Positions 1 to 7,020 of a stretch of DNA of 10,788 nt are shown here, piece by piece (within the stretch, counting starts at the first letter, position 1; the number at the start of each line of letters is the position of its first letter). Source of the DNA: Candidatus Nitrosopumilus sp. (GTDB taxonomy: Archaea; Thermoproteota; Nitrososphaeria; Nitrososphaerales; Nitrosopumilaceae). Both the position numbers and the translations under genes were made by a program. The notes below the pieces were generated by a model. That model searched no databases and had not been told where the DNA came from. It saw nothing but the letters and a program-made list of their open reading frames with translations. Location of the stretch: assembly GCA_029864805.1 (NCBI GenBank), contig JAOTSS010000060.1, forward strand, positions 1-10,788, in the 5' to 3' direction.

Positions 1-919
1 ACAAAAGATCAAAAATGCAGGTTTTAGTAGTAATAAATCGTTCTTAAAAGATCTAATATACGAGTTTTTTTGACGTGTTTTTTCCTTAAAATTTTGTAAA
101 TTGGATAGTTTTAGAATTAAAATTAATGTAGAGAATATAAAAAACATATTTTTGAGATCATCAAAGCAAGAATAATTGATCTGCCTTGAGTAAATGATGC
201 AAATCAATCATACAAACAACGATAAAAATTTGCGAAGAAACTAAAAAAAAGAAATTATGATGAACTGTGAATTATTAACAAAAATACATAAAAAAATCTG
301 TACTAATTGGTAGAATCAAAAAAGAGCCAATCAATCTAAGAATTAGAATAAAAAATATTCATGGAAAAGCAGTTTATAAAAAAATCTATTAAAACACTAA
401 TTGTATATAACGTAGAGAATTTCCGACCATAGAAGAATTTTTTTGAAAAAAGAGGTTGAGAAATTACAATGACAACAAATGCTTGTAAATATGAAAACAC
501 AGAAAAAATCACAATCTCAAGAATCAGAAAATCATTTTGAGGCAGCTTTACTTGATCAAAAAAATCTATTCGCCACAAGATTGTAATTATGAACTAAAAT
601 CCTAAATGTCAATTCACAGCAAAGAATGATTCTTTTGTTAAATATTTTGAAAAATATTACTGCTAGTATTGACAAAACTAAACGGAGTAATTACAGTAAC
701 AGAAAAATCATTTTCACTTCATATGCCATGCTATGCAATAAACAATTCAAGAATTTTTAAAGAATTGAAAAAAATCAACATCAAACAAAAAAACACTATC
801 TAAAAAGATGTGAAAGAAAATAAGAATTACAAAATTAAATTTAGTAAATCATTACAAAATAAATCAACTTAGAATACAAATTAGAAAAGATATTTACTTA
901 AAACAAATTTCATTGTGAT
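1..919. other. Gene-poor A-rich left flank
   Basis: No convincing gene is seen here. The + strand is markedly A-rich, so + frames read as Lys/Asn/Ile/Thr-rich peptides and the - strand gives hydrophobic Phe/Ile/Leu-rich frames. Short open stretches exist: a 35-codon + ORF at about 479-586 beginning MLVNMKTQKK, a 44-codon + ORF starting near 628 (MILLLNILKN), and an 80-codon - ORF at 336-578 that looks like two membrane helices. A + frame from 127 to about 320 reads protein-like (EIIKARIIDLP, then KFAKKLKKRNYDEL) but is broken by several stops. They overlap or lie close together and none has a recognisable motif, so I treat the region as intergenic or decayed DNA. No tRNA, CRISPR or IS end was seen. 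Confidence 0.5.
889..900 (+). promoter_or_regulatory. TATA-like box for the DsbA-like gene
   Basis: The A/T-rich stretch gatatttactta is centred about 25 bases before the ATG at 920, the position expected for a TATA box driving a leaderless or nearly leaderless archaeal mRNA. The call rests on position and base composition only. Confidence 0.3.
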
Positions 920-1564
920 ATGACAAAGTATTATTTATTGGCAATACCAGTAATCATAGGGATAATCAGTGGAATGTTTTTGTCATTTTATCTTGAATCA
1001 GAAACAGAATCAAATTTACTTACCGCTGCAAAATTAATTGGAGGAGGTTCGCCAATTATGGGGGACTCTAATGCTCCAATCACAATATTGGAGTGGGGGG
1101 ATTATCAATGTACTTTTTGTTATAAATTCCATCAAAATACCCTAGATGTCATCAATGAAGATTTTATAAAAACAGGCAAAGTAAAACTGATTTTCAAAGA
1201 CTTTCCACTAAACGGACCTGATTCACTTCTTGCAGCAGAGGCTTCATACTGTGCACAAGACCAAAAAAAATATTGGCAATACCACGATGAATTATACAGT
1301 AACTGGAAAGGAGAAAGAACAGGTTGGATTACGAGAGAGTCACTTGATGAATTTGGAGATACTGTGAATTTGAATTTAGACGACTTTAACACATGTCTGA
1401 ATGAACACAAATACCAAGATAAAGTAATTTCATTGTATGAATTTGGAAAAGAGGTCGGAATTGATGCAACACCGTCATTTCTGGTCTTTAATGATCAAAA
1501 AATTATCAAAATCAGAGGAAATCAACCATTAGAAGTATTTCTTAAAACATTTGATGAATTATGA
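920..1564 (+). CDS. Membrane-anchored DsbA-family thiol:disulfide oxidoreductase
   Basis: A 214-residue protein with an N-terminal hydrophobic anchor (about residues 4-24) followed by a thioredoxin-fold DsbA/DSBA-like domain. The sequence shows the redox motif C64-T-F-C67 after the strand ITILEWGDYQ, and the conserved cis-proline loop near residue 185 (DATPSFLVF) before the final strand and helix. Two further cysteines (C111, C159) lie in the inserted helical region and may form a structural disulfide. The family forms or reshuffles disulfides in extracytoplasmic proteins; the anchor suggests action outside the membrane. Such DsbA-like genes occur in multiple copies in ammonia-oxidising archaea. 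The gene stands alone: the upstream 900 bases are empty and aRF1 begins 61 bases downstream behind its own TATA-like box. Whether it acts as oxidase or isomerase cannot be read from the sequence. Confidence 0.9.
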   Translation: MTKYYLLAIPVIIGIISGMFLSFYLESETESNLLTAAKLIGGGSPIMGDSNAPITILEWGDYQCTFCYKFHQNTLDVINEDFIKTGKVKLIFKDFPLNGPDSLLAAEASYCAQDQKKYWQYHDELYSNWKGERTGWITRESLDEFGDTVNLNLDDFNTCLNEHKYQDKVISLYEFGKEVGIDATPSFLVFNDQKIIKIRGNQPLEVFLKTFDEL

Positions 1565-1594
1565 TTTGAGAAAAATTGAAGTGAACAAATCAAA

Positions 1595-1602
1595 ATTAAT
1601 AA
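1595..1602 (+). promoter_or_regulatory. TATA-like box for aRF1
   Basis: ATTAATAA is centred about 27 bases before the ATG at 1626, fitting a promoter for leaderless transcription of the release-factor gene independent of the upstream DsbA gene. A stray ATG at 1622 opens a three-codon frame ending in TAA and is unlikely to be the start. Confidence 0.4.
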
Positions 1603-1625
1603 CCTTACAAAAAGAGAAACCATGA

Positions 1626-2906
1626 ATGGGTAAAATTAACATTGAAAAACAAGATTCAGTTAAACTCTATAAAATTAGAAAAACTCTCGAAGAACTGTCT
1701 AAGAAATCAGGCAGAGGTACGGAGCTTATCACAGTATACATTCCAAAGGGAAAACAACTGCATGAAATTATCAGTTCACTTCAACAAGAGCAAGGAACAG
1801 CTGACAACATAAAATCGGATCTTACAAGATCACATGTTGTCGATTCCCTAGGAAAAGTTGTTCAAAGATTGAAACTATACAAAAAAACTCCTGATAGAGG
1901 ACTGGTAATGTTTTGCGGGGCATTGCCATCAGAAGAAGGAGGCCCATTAGGAAGTGAAGTTGTAACAATATGGGAAATAGATCCTCCAAAAGATTTGAAC
2001 CAGTATCTATACAGATGTGATGATCATTTTCATGTAGATATTCTAAAAGATATGCTAAAGGATGACAATCTCATAGGATTTCTAGCAATAGATGCAAAAG
2101 ATGCTGGATGGGGATTACTACATGGAGATAAAATTGAAGTGTTATCCCAAACTGGTTCAGGAGTAGCAGGAAAACACAGACAAGGTGGGCAATCCGCAAA
2201 AAGATTTCAAAAACTTAGAGAAATGGAATTGAGTTATTTTTACAACAGAGTAGCTCAGACTACGAGAGAATATTTCATCGATATTTACCCAGTGAAAGGA
2301 TTGATAATTTCAGGTCCGGGACCTACAAAAGAAGATTTCATTAATGGTAACTATCTAGAATACAGATTACAAAATAACATCATAAATACAATTGACGCGT
2401 CATATTCAGGAGCAGAAGGAATCAGAGAAGCATTTGCAAAATCTGCAGATATTTTAGGAGATTTTAGAATGGTTGAAGAAAAAAAACTTATCGAAGATTT
2501 ATTCAGAGAGATAAACTCCAATACTGGAAAAGGATCCTACGGATTGCAAGAGGTCATTGGATATTTAAAAAACAATGTTGTGAAAACTCTAATCATCACA
2601 GACAATACAAATTTGAACAGAGTTGAAGGAAAATGCAAAAGATGTCAACACCTTCAGGAGGAAATTTTAGAACGACCGCTAGTGATTCCAAAAAAAACAG
2701 AATACAGGAACAACCCATGCCCCGGATGTAACTCAATGGAAGTAGAGGTTAACGAACAAGATATTGTGGATTATCTAGAAATTCTTGCAGCGAAAACCGG
2801 AACTCAGCTGGAGGTTATTTCTGGAAGTGCAGAACATGGAACAATGCTCGCCAGTCTGGGGAAGGTCGGAGCAATTTTGAGATATAATCCAGGGCACACT
2901 AAGTAA
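1626..2906 (+). CDS. prf1: Peptide chain release factor aRF1 (class 1)
   Basis: A 426-residue archaeal/eukaryotic-type class-1 release factor, close to the family's usual length. It recognises all three stop codons in the ribosomal A site and triggers hydrolysis of peptidyl-tRNA. Domain 1 carries the stop-codon-recognition motifs N61-I-K-S64 and Y129-R-C-D-D-H-F135 (the YxCxxxF motif). Domain 2 carries the catalytic loop G187-G-Q189 in the context HRQGGQSAKRF. Domain 3 includes a C-x2-C pair (C337, C340) and a second pair (C365, C368), the mini-domain zinc site seen in many archaeal aRF1 proteins. All key residues are present. The start MGKINIEKQD fits the family and lies 27 bases after a TATA-like box. 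The 3' end overlaps the convergent HIT gene by 8 bases. Confidence 0.97.
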   Translation: MGKINIEKQDSVKLYKIRKTLEELSKKSGRGTELITVYIPKGKQLHEIISSLQQEQGTADNIKSDLTRSHVVDSLGKVVQRLKLYKKTPDRGLVMFCGALPSEEGGPLGSEVVTIWEIDPPKDLNQYLYRCDDHFHVDILKDMLKDDNLIGFLAIDAKDAGWGLLHGDKIEVLSQTGSGVAGKHRQGGQSAKRFQKLREMELSYFYNRVAQTTREYFIDIYPVKGLIISGPGPTKEDFINGNYLEYRLQNNIINTIDASYSGAEGIREAFAKSADILGDFRMVEEKKLIEDLFREINSNTGKGSYGLQEVIGYLKNNVVKTLIITDNTNLNRVEGKCKRCQHLQEEILERPLVIPKKTEYRNNPCPGCNSMEVEVNEQDIVDYLEILAAKTGTQLEVISGSAEHGTMLASLGKVGAILRYNPGHTK

Positions 2907-3306
2907 GAAGTCTATTAATTTTTTTAGAAAGTTCTAAAAGATCATCATCACTTGAAATTTGACGTTTTGTCCACACTGTTCCTTTACTATTGTATCTTGG
3001 AATGATATGTATGTGAACGTGGGGAATAATCTGTTTAGCTGCTCTACCATTATTCTGACCAAGACTAAATGCATCGGCACCTGTGGCATCTAAAACTGCC
3101 TTTGCAATTTTTGGAACTATTGAGAACACATTTCCAACATCATCTGAATTCATATCAGTTATTCTTTCATGATGTTTTCTTGGAATTACCAAACTATGGC
3201 CAACATCAATTGGATATTTGTCTAAAAACGCCACGTGAAATTCATCCTGATAAAGAAAATGAGCATCCCGGGTTCCGTCTAAGATTTCACAAAAAATGCA
3301 ACTCAT
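2899..3306 (-). CDS. HIT-family (histidine triad) nucleotide hydrolase/transferase
   Basis: A 135-residue HIT protein of the Hint/Fhit superfamily. These enzymes hydrolyse or transfer nucleoside monophosphates from substrates such as adenosine phosphoramidates or dinucleoside polyphosphates, using a histidine of the triad as nucleophile. The sequence begins MSCIFCEILDG; C3 and C6 match the zinc-binding C-x2-C of Hint-type proteins. The core contains GHSLVIPRKHHERITDM (residues 36-52) and the triad H96-V-H-I-H100 followed by IIPRY. I chose the ATG at 3306 over an in-frame TTG two codons upstream because the protein then starts as HIT proteins normally do and an A/T-rich box lies 26 bases upstream. 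The gene converges on aRF1, overlapping its last 8 bases. The exact substrate is not deducible. Confidence 0.93.
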   Translation of the reverse strand: MSCIFCEILDGTRDAHFLYQDEFHVAFLDKYPIDVGHSLVIPRKHHERITDMNSDDVGNVFSIVPKIAKAVLDATGADAFSLGQNNGRAAKQIIPHVHIHIIPRYNSKGTVWTKRQISSDDDLLELSKKINRLLT

Positions 3307-3325
3307 ATACAAACAGCACTTTGCA

Positions 3326-3337
3326 ATTTTATTAATT
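3326..3337 (-). promoter_or_regulatory. TATA-like box for the HIT gene
   Basis: On the minus strand this reads AATTAATAAAAT, centred about 26 bases before the ATG at 3306. It supports that start and a leaderless transcript. Confidence 0.4.
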
Positions 3338-3366
3338 GTTTTTATCGAATTTAATATAAATTATTC

Positions 3367-3516
3367 ATGGCAGGCACAATTTCATTGACTGTAAAAAGTA
3401 AATCCGATATTCTTAGTTTTCTTCTTGGCCACAATGCATGCATCTTTTTGAGGATAATATCTCAAACCAAACAAAATCATGAATGGATCCTACCTTGCAA
3501 CTCGCACATCATATGA
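3367..3516 (+). CDS. Possible small protein of 49 residues, unrecognised (perhaps decayed)
   Basis: An ATG ORF, divergent from the HIT gene, reading MAGTISLTVKSKSDILSFLL and ending HEWILPCNSHII before TGA. A T-rich box (GTTTTTATC, 3339-3347) lies about 24 bases before the ATG. Beyond the TGA the same frame stays protein-like (FNREYKEPRQ, then after a second TGA QYRSRVNSLDKIT) up to about 3591. A roughly 75-codon gene broken by two TGA codons is therefore possible. I do not recognise a family. It may be a genuine small protein, a pseudogene, or chance; composition alone cannot decide. Confidence 0.3.
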   Translation: MAGTISLTVKSKSDILSFLLGHNACIFLRIISQTKQNHEWILPCNSHII

Positions 3517-3746
3517 TTTAATCGAGAATACAAAGAACCTCGTCAATGACAATATCGATCAAGAGTTAACTCTTTAGATAAAATAACATGAAATATTCTA
3601 ATATCTAACATCACATCTATTTCAAAAATTGAGTGTTAAAAATAACATGACAATCCACAATAACAAGATCATCATACATTTTCTAATAGGCTGAAATAAT
3701 ATTGACGAATGGTTAATTAGGGTAAATTCCAGAGTTCGATTATCTA
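3517..3746. other. Intergenic stretch before the His/Cys membrane protein
   Basis: Beyond the possible continuation of the 3367 frame to about 3591, nothing coding is evident. An A/T-rich element (ttaatta, 3713-3719) sits about 31 bases before the ATG at 3747 and could be that gene's TATA box with a short leader. Confidence 0.3.
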
Positions 3747-4343
3747 ATGGGCAGAAAAGAAAGGCAAAATCGTGAAGCAAAACGTGATAACTATGCCAGT
3801 AAACATTCATCTGAAAAAAGAAAGCACAATCTAATCGCTATCGGAGTTCTAGCTCTTATCGCAGTTATCGTAGGTTATGCAGGTTACATGTTTATCAACA
3901 TGACTGAAACTGCTCCAGGAGGACCAGAAAACGCAGGTGCATTGGGCAGCGAACACTCACATGCAGCAATACTGGTAAAGATTTTTGGAGATACATTTGA
4001 TTTTGCCAGTCCAGCTTTTCAAATCAAATCAAGTTGGATTCATTTTGAAGGAAATGATGGTTCCACAATTCATAAACATGCAACAGGAGTTGAACTAGGA
4101 TATCTCTTTGATACACTATCAATTGGTCTTGATGATCAATGCTTCATATTCCCAGATGGGAAATCATTTTGCACAAATGACGATTATACTTTGAAATTCT
4201 TCATCAATGAAGAACCAGTAGATGATATTAGAGACTATGAGATTATGGAAGATGATAGAATTTTAATTATATTTGGTGCTGAAACCCCTGAAGAAATACA
4301 AGCATATTTGATTCAACTAAGCGGTCAAGAGCTAATCAAATAA
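3747..4343 (+). CDS. Conserved membrane-anchored His/Cys-containing protein, function unknown
   Basis: A 198-residue protein of a type I associate with ammonia-oxidising archaea; no enzymatic family is recognised. Residues 1-27 are strongly basic (MGRKERQNREAKRDNYASKH), then one membrane helix at about 28-50, then an extracytoplasmic domain of about 145 residues. That domain has regularly placed histidines (SEHSHA at 69-73, H99 in SSWIHFEG, H109 and H111 in TIHKHATG) and two cysteines, C132 and C142, about ten residues apart (DDQCFIFPDGKSFCTNDDYT). The histidines could bind a metal and the cysteines could form a disulfide, which would suit the DsbA-like gene nearby; both are inferences. The C-terminal half (YTLKFFINEEPVDD to RILIIFG) has the alternation of a small beta-rich fold. 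The positive-inside rule places the domain outside. The gene converges on the zinc-ribbon gene with a 4-base gap. Confidence 0.8.
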   Translation: MGRKERQNREAKRDNYASKHSSEKRKHNLIAIGVLALIAVIVGYAGYMFINMTETAPGGPENAGALGSEHSHAAILVKIFGDTFDFASPAFQIKSSWIHFEGNDGSTIHKHATGVELGYLFDTLSIGLDDQCFIFPDGKSFCTNDDYTLKFFINEEPVDDIRDYEIMEDDRILIIFGAETPEEIQAYLIQLSGQELIK

Positions 4344-4347
4344 TCCT

Positions 4348-4545
4348 TTATGATTCATCTTTTGTTGTGAATTTTGCCTGTTTGTCAAAGAACATGTAAA
4401 ATCCACATTTCACACATCGTAAAACAGTTAATTCAGTAGTTAGAAATTCCTTATCATCAAATCTTCCACTTAATTTAACATTCTCTCCTGCAATCTCAGC
4501 TTTGTTGCTTTTACATACAGGGCATTCTAATGTTTTTTCTTCCAC
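4348..4545 (-). CDS. Small zinc-ribbon protein
   Basis: A 65-residue protein if started at the GTG at 4545 (MEEKTLECPVCKSNKAEI), or 81 residues if started at the TTG at 4593. Two zinc-knuckle pairs are visible: C-P-V-C and C-V-K-C-G, separated by about 32 residues, forming a four-cysteine zinc ribbon. I prefer the GTG because a good A/T-rich box (minus-strand GTTTAAATTC, 4568-4577) lies about 28 bases upstream of it. The extra 16 N-terminal residues of the longer form are not needed for the fold. Such tiny ribbons serve as nucleic-acid-binding or protein-interaction modules in archaea; the partner is unknown. It converges on the membrane-protein gene with only 4 bases between the stop codons. 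Confidence 0.65.
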   Translation of the reverse strand: MEEKTLECPVCKSNKAEIAGENVKLSGRFDDKEFLTTELTVLRCVKCGFYMFFDKQAKFTTKDES

Positions 4546-4753
4546 AAAATCATCCAGAATATTTATGAATTTAAACTCAATGAAAGTTTTCAAACAATAA
4601 TATCAATAAAGCCTGTTTTGCAGTCAAATAGTTTACATTTAAAAAATATGTGAATCTCAAGATAAAAATACTAAATTCAGTATTAGAAAAATAGAATTGG
4701 CAATATTCTAATTATGAATGGTAGTAAATTGATAAAGAAAAGACAATGATTGG

Positions 4754-4763
4754 AATTAATAGT
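4754..4763 (+). promoter_or_regulatory. TATA-like box for the usp operon
   Basis: AATTAATAGT lies about 25-34 bases before the ATG at 4788, a suitable position for the promoter of the two-gene universal stress operon. The rest of 4594-4787 is A/T-rich with nothing coding evident. Confidence 0.3.
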
Positions 4764-4787
4764 AAGTACATTTAACTTGTAATCATT

Positions 4788-5222
4788 ATGGATTTCAAAA
4801 ATATTTTGGTAGCGTATGATTCTTCAAGCTTTTCAAACAGGGCTTTTAAAAGTGCTTTAGATGTTGCAGAGTCAAACAAAAGTAAAATCACAATAGCCAC
4901 TGTCATTACTGGAGTATATCAACCATCTATAGGATTTACAATGAAATACAGCGAAAAAATGCTGGAAAAATATACAAAAACACTCCAAAAAACCTTTTCA
5001 AACTTGGAATCTGCTGCAAAGAAAAAGAGCATTAAGATTTCATTAAAAATTTTGCAAGATCCATCCGTAGCAAAAGCAATTACAAACTATGTCAACTCAC
5101 ACAAATTTGATCTGGTAGTGATAGGTTCTCATGGTAGAACTGGTCTGAATAAGATGATCCTTGGTAGTGTTGCAAATAGTGTTACACAAAAAGTAAAATG
5201 TCCAGTAATGGTGGTAAAGTAA
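4788..5222 (+). CDS. Universal stress protein, UspA family (first of tandem pair)
   Basis: A 144-residue single-domain Usp protein, the typical family length, with no membrane segment, so cytoplasmic. The fold begins with the strand KNILVAYD (D11 at the nucleotide-site position) and ends with the ATP-binding signature G113-S-H-G116-R-T-G, followed nine residues later by G126-S127. This matches the G-x2-G-x9-G-(S/T) pattern of ATP-binding (MJ0577-type) Usp proteins. It closes with the strand CPVMVVK. Usp proteins are usually dimers induced by starvation, oxidative or other stress. The next gene begins 4 bases after this stop and encodes a paralogue of identical length, so the two are almost certainly co-transcribed and may form a heterodimer (inference). 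Confidence 0.93.
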   Translation: MDFKNILVAYDSSSFSNRAFKSALDVAESNKSKITIATVITGVYQPSIGFTMKYSEKMLEKYTKTLQKTFSNLESAAKKKSIKISLKILQDPSVAKAITNYVNSHKFDLVVIGSHGRTGLNKMILGSVANSVTQKVKCPVMVVK

Positions 5223-5226
5223 AGAG

Positions 5227-5661
5227 ATGCCAATAACAAAAATTCTAGTACCGATAGATGGGTCGAAGCATTCACTAAAAGCATTTAGAGCCGCACTGGA
5301 TATTGCAAAAAACAATAATGCCAAAATCAATGTCTTAACATGTTTAGAAAAAGAAGATTTGGGCGCATGGTATATTGATAAAAGAACAAACAAAAAGATA
5401 ATGAGTGATGCAAAAGAATTTGCAAAAGAATTCCTTTCAAAATTGGAAAAGCCTGCAACAGATGCAAATGTTCCAATTTCGTTAAACATCCTTGAAACAA
5501 AATCTACATCAAATCAGATAATTACATTTTCAAATTCAAATAAAATAGATCTAATTGTTATTGGTTCTCATGGCAGAGGTGGATTTAACAAATTTCTTTT
5601 GGGCAGTGTAAGCAATAAAGTGAGTCAGATAGCCAAATGCCCTGTTATGATTGTAAAATAA
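5227..5661 (+). CDS. Universal stress protein, UspA family (second of tandem pair)
   Basis: A 144-residue Usp protein beginning MPITKILVPIDGS, with D11 at the nucleotide-binding position. It has the complete ATP-binding motif G113-S-H-G116-R-G-G, then G126-S127, and ends CPVMIVK. The C-terminal third is nearly parallel to the preceding protein (GSHGR-G--NK--LGSV pattern at the same residue numbers), showing an old tandem duplication. The middle differs: this copy has ENLGAWYID-like content (EKEDLGAWYIDKRTNKK), whereas the first has GVYQPSIGFTMKYSEK, so ligand or partner specificity probably diverged. It starts 4 bases after the upstream stop and is translated from the same mRNA. Downstream, coding density collapses for over 3 kb. 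Confidence 0.93.
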   Translation: MPITKILVPIDGSKHSLKAFRAALDIAKNNNAKINVLTCLEKEDLGAWYIDKRTNKKIMSDAKEFAKEFLSKLEKPATDANVPISLNILETKSTSNQIITFSNSNKIDLIVIGSHGRGGFNKFLLGSVSNKVSQIAKCPVMIVK

Positions 5662-5675
5662 ATTAATTCTTCTCA

Positions 5676-5818
5676 TTGAAAAATTGTAAAAAATGTGATG
5701 TTGTAATAAATATCAAAAATACATTAGAAAAGAAATCAATGAGTTGAAAATAGAAAACAGGCAGTTAAAAAATAAAATCAAATCATTAAACTCTGAAATT
5801 AATTCTAAAAAAAATTAG
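5676..5818 (+). pseudogene. Frameshifted zinc-knuckle plus coiled-coil mini-gene
   Basis: From a TTG at 5676 the frame reads LKNCKKCDVVIN, with a C-x2-C knuckle, and would end soon after. The frame one base back then continues coherently from about 5705 as NKYQKYIRKEINELKIENRQ and on through LKNKIKSLNSEI to the TAG at 5818. That second part has the heptad-like Leu/Ile spacing and high charge of a coiled coil. Joining the frames around 5703-5710 gives a protein of about 47 residues: an N-terminal Cys pair then one coiled-coil helix. The shift may be real decay, a sequencing indel, or coincidence. The end overlaps the convergent remnant at 5815 by 4 bases. No family name is claimed. Confidence 0.35.
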
Positions 5819-6228
5819 ATTGTTACTATAACAAAAGAATTTGTGGATGTGTTGGAGTACTTTTTTTGTATATGTTTACCACATACCCATTTAGGTAATT
5901 GACCTAATTTCCATCCATTGATTCTAGTATACGTAATTCATTACAAAATTTATTTTTTGTCGTGTTAGTGATTAACATCTCCAATTTCCATTGTTGTAGA
6001 ACAAAATATCAATTTCGCATATCCTTCAACCTTGAGAAATATGTCCATCAGTTTTGGGTTTCTGATGCATGGCATGTAAAAATACTCAGGCTCGTTTGTC
6101 ATAGTTTCACTTCTACGATTAGATTAATTTAGACTTGTTTAATCTTCTTTATCCAAATGAATTTTTTCATTTGTTATATGATGTAATTGCTGGTAAAGTT
6201 TCTCAGCATAAATCTTAAAAGAAACTAT
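5815..6228 (-). pseudogene. Decayed protein gene, one frame interrupted by several stops
   Basis: One minus-strand frame reads protein-like across about 138 codons but is cut by TAA at 6139-6141, 6124-6126, 5965-5967, 5950-5952 and 5941-5943 and by TGA at 5938-5940. Its segments include KIYAEKLYQQLHHITNEKIH, an intact 45-codon ATG piece at 6102-5965 (MTNEPEYFYMPCIRNPKLMD, then FLKVEGYAKLIFCSTTMEIG), and ITYTRINGWKLGQLPKWVCG up to the TAA at 5815. The share of Trp, Cys, Gly, Pro and Met is higher than chance A/T-rich translation usually gives, and the phase is kept across the stops, which argues for a gene broken mainly by point mutations. An alternative is a genuine 45-residue protein at 5965-6102 with unrelated flanks. 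The family is not recognised. Confidence 0.4.
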
Positions 6229-6404
6229 TCAACCTAACCAGATGCATAGCATATCATCACGCCATCATCTTGAAATGAGTTCTTTAGTATGATGTCAAAT
6301 CGGAAAACAATAACACTCAAGACAATTACACTAAGAGAAGTGGTCAATTAATCAAAAACATTCAACACATTGTTATGATATGTAAGTAAATTTTTTACAT
6401 TACA
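6229..6404. other. Intergenic stretch upstream of the AAA+ remnant
   Basis: No convincing gene. A minus-strand TTG frame at 6347-6234 gives 37 residues with a hydrophobic start (SLSVIVLSVIVFRF, ending DDGVMICYASG). It could be a further piece of the decayed minus-strand gene in a different phase, or chance. An A/T-rich element, ttatgata (6373-6380), lies about 28 bases before the ATG at 6405 and may be the old promoter of the AAA+ gene. Confidence 0.3.
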
Positions 6405-6997
6405 ATGGCAGAAAAGAAAATTGTCGGCGCAAAGAGGAAAACAAATGTAAAAGGAATCATGCGCCCCACATTAGTCAGGCCAAAAACAATTGCAAGAAGA
6501 ACGAAGATTAGAAAAAAACACTTGAAAAAACTATGCAAACAAAGTCCCTTACGAATAGAAGAGGCATCTATTTCTCAGATAATTTGTCAATCTCAAAAGA
6601 TATGAGAAAGGATCAAAATTATTTTAAAAAGCAAAATCAAAAAGGCATCAAAAATGATAAACCACTATACATATTTGATCTATCCAGAGTTTCATCAAAA
6701 TACATTGGAGAAACTGAAAAGAACCTTGGCAGAATTTTTCAAAGAGCCAAAAAGATGAACGGAATTCTATTTTTTGATGAGGCTGATGCCTTGTTTGGAA
6801 AGCGAAGTAAAGTCAGTAACGCTCATGACAAATATGCAAACTTGGAAACTAATTATCTTGTGAAAAGGTTTCAAAAATATAAAGGAATCATGTTCATTAC
6901 AACCAACCTCAAAAAACCAATCACAAAACAATCCATAGACAAATTGGATTACGTCATTTGTCTTCCAATTAAAAAAACAAGGATAATTCACAGATAA
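6405..6997 (+). pseudogene. AAA+ ATPase pseudogene (frameshifted, degenerate Walker A, truncated)
   Basis: The second half is unmistakably AAA+: DLSRVSSKYIGETEKNLGRI (pore-loop region), a Walker B ILFFDEADALFGKRS, then AHDKYANLETNYLVKRF and a sensor-1-like GIMFITTNL. The N-terminal part starts at ATG 6405 in a different frame (MAEKKIVGAKRKTNVKG). The frames can be joined at a run of seven A (6512-6518), where one lost A would restore RKKTLEKTMQTKSLTNRRGI. After that, YFSDNLSISKDM aligns by position with the usual YFSGPPGTGKTM-type Walker A; only the lysine and flanks remain, so the P-loop appears destroyed. The arginine-rich segment and C-terminal lid after about 6960 are missing. The family remodels protein complexes using ATP; this copy cannot be functional in that way. 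No intact copy or operon partner is nearby. Confidence 0.75.
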
Positions 6998-7020
6998 AGT
7001 TTTAAAAAAAATGAAGAATC

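Noticed and set aside
336..578. 80-codon minus-strand ORF resembling a two-helix membrane protein
   Set aside because: The opposite strand is strongly A-rich, so hydrophobic Phe/Ile/Leu-rich minus frames arise by composition. There is no motif, and several + frames are equally open.
1132..1410. Minus-strand ORF inside the DsbA-like gene
   Set aside because: It is antisense to a clearly recognisable DsbA domain with its CxxC.
3069..3335. Plus-strand ORF across the HIT gene
   Set aside because: It is antisense to the HIT coding sequence, which has the complete histidine triad.
5097..5489. Minus-strand ORF across both usp genes
   Set aside because: It is antisense to two good Usp genes; its hydrophobic look comes from the T-rich complementary strand.
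6767..6991. Minus-strand ORF in the AAA+ remnant
   Set aside because: It is antisense to the Walker B region, which is recognisable on the + strand.
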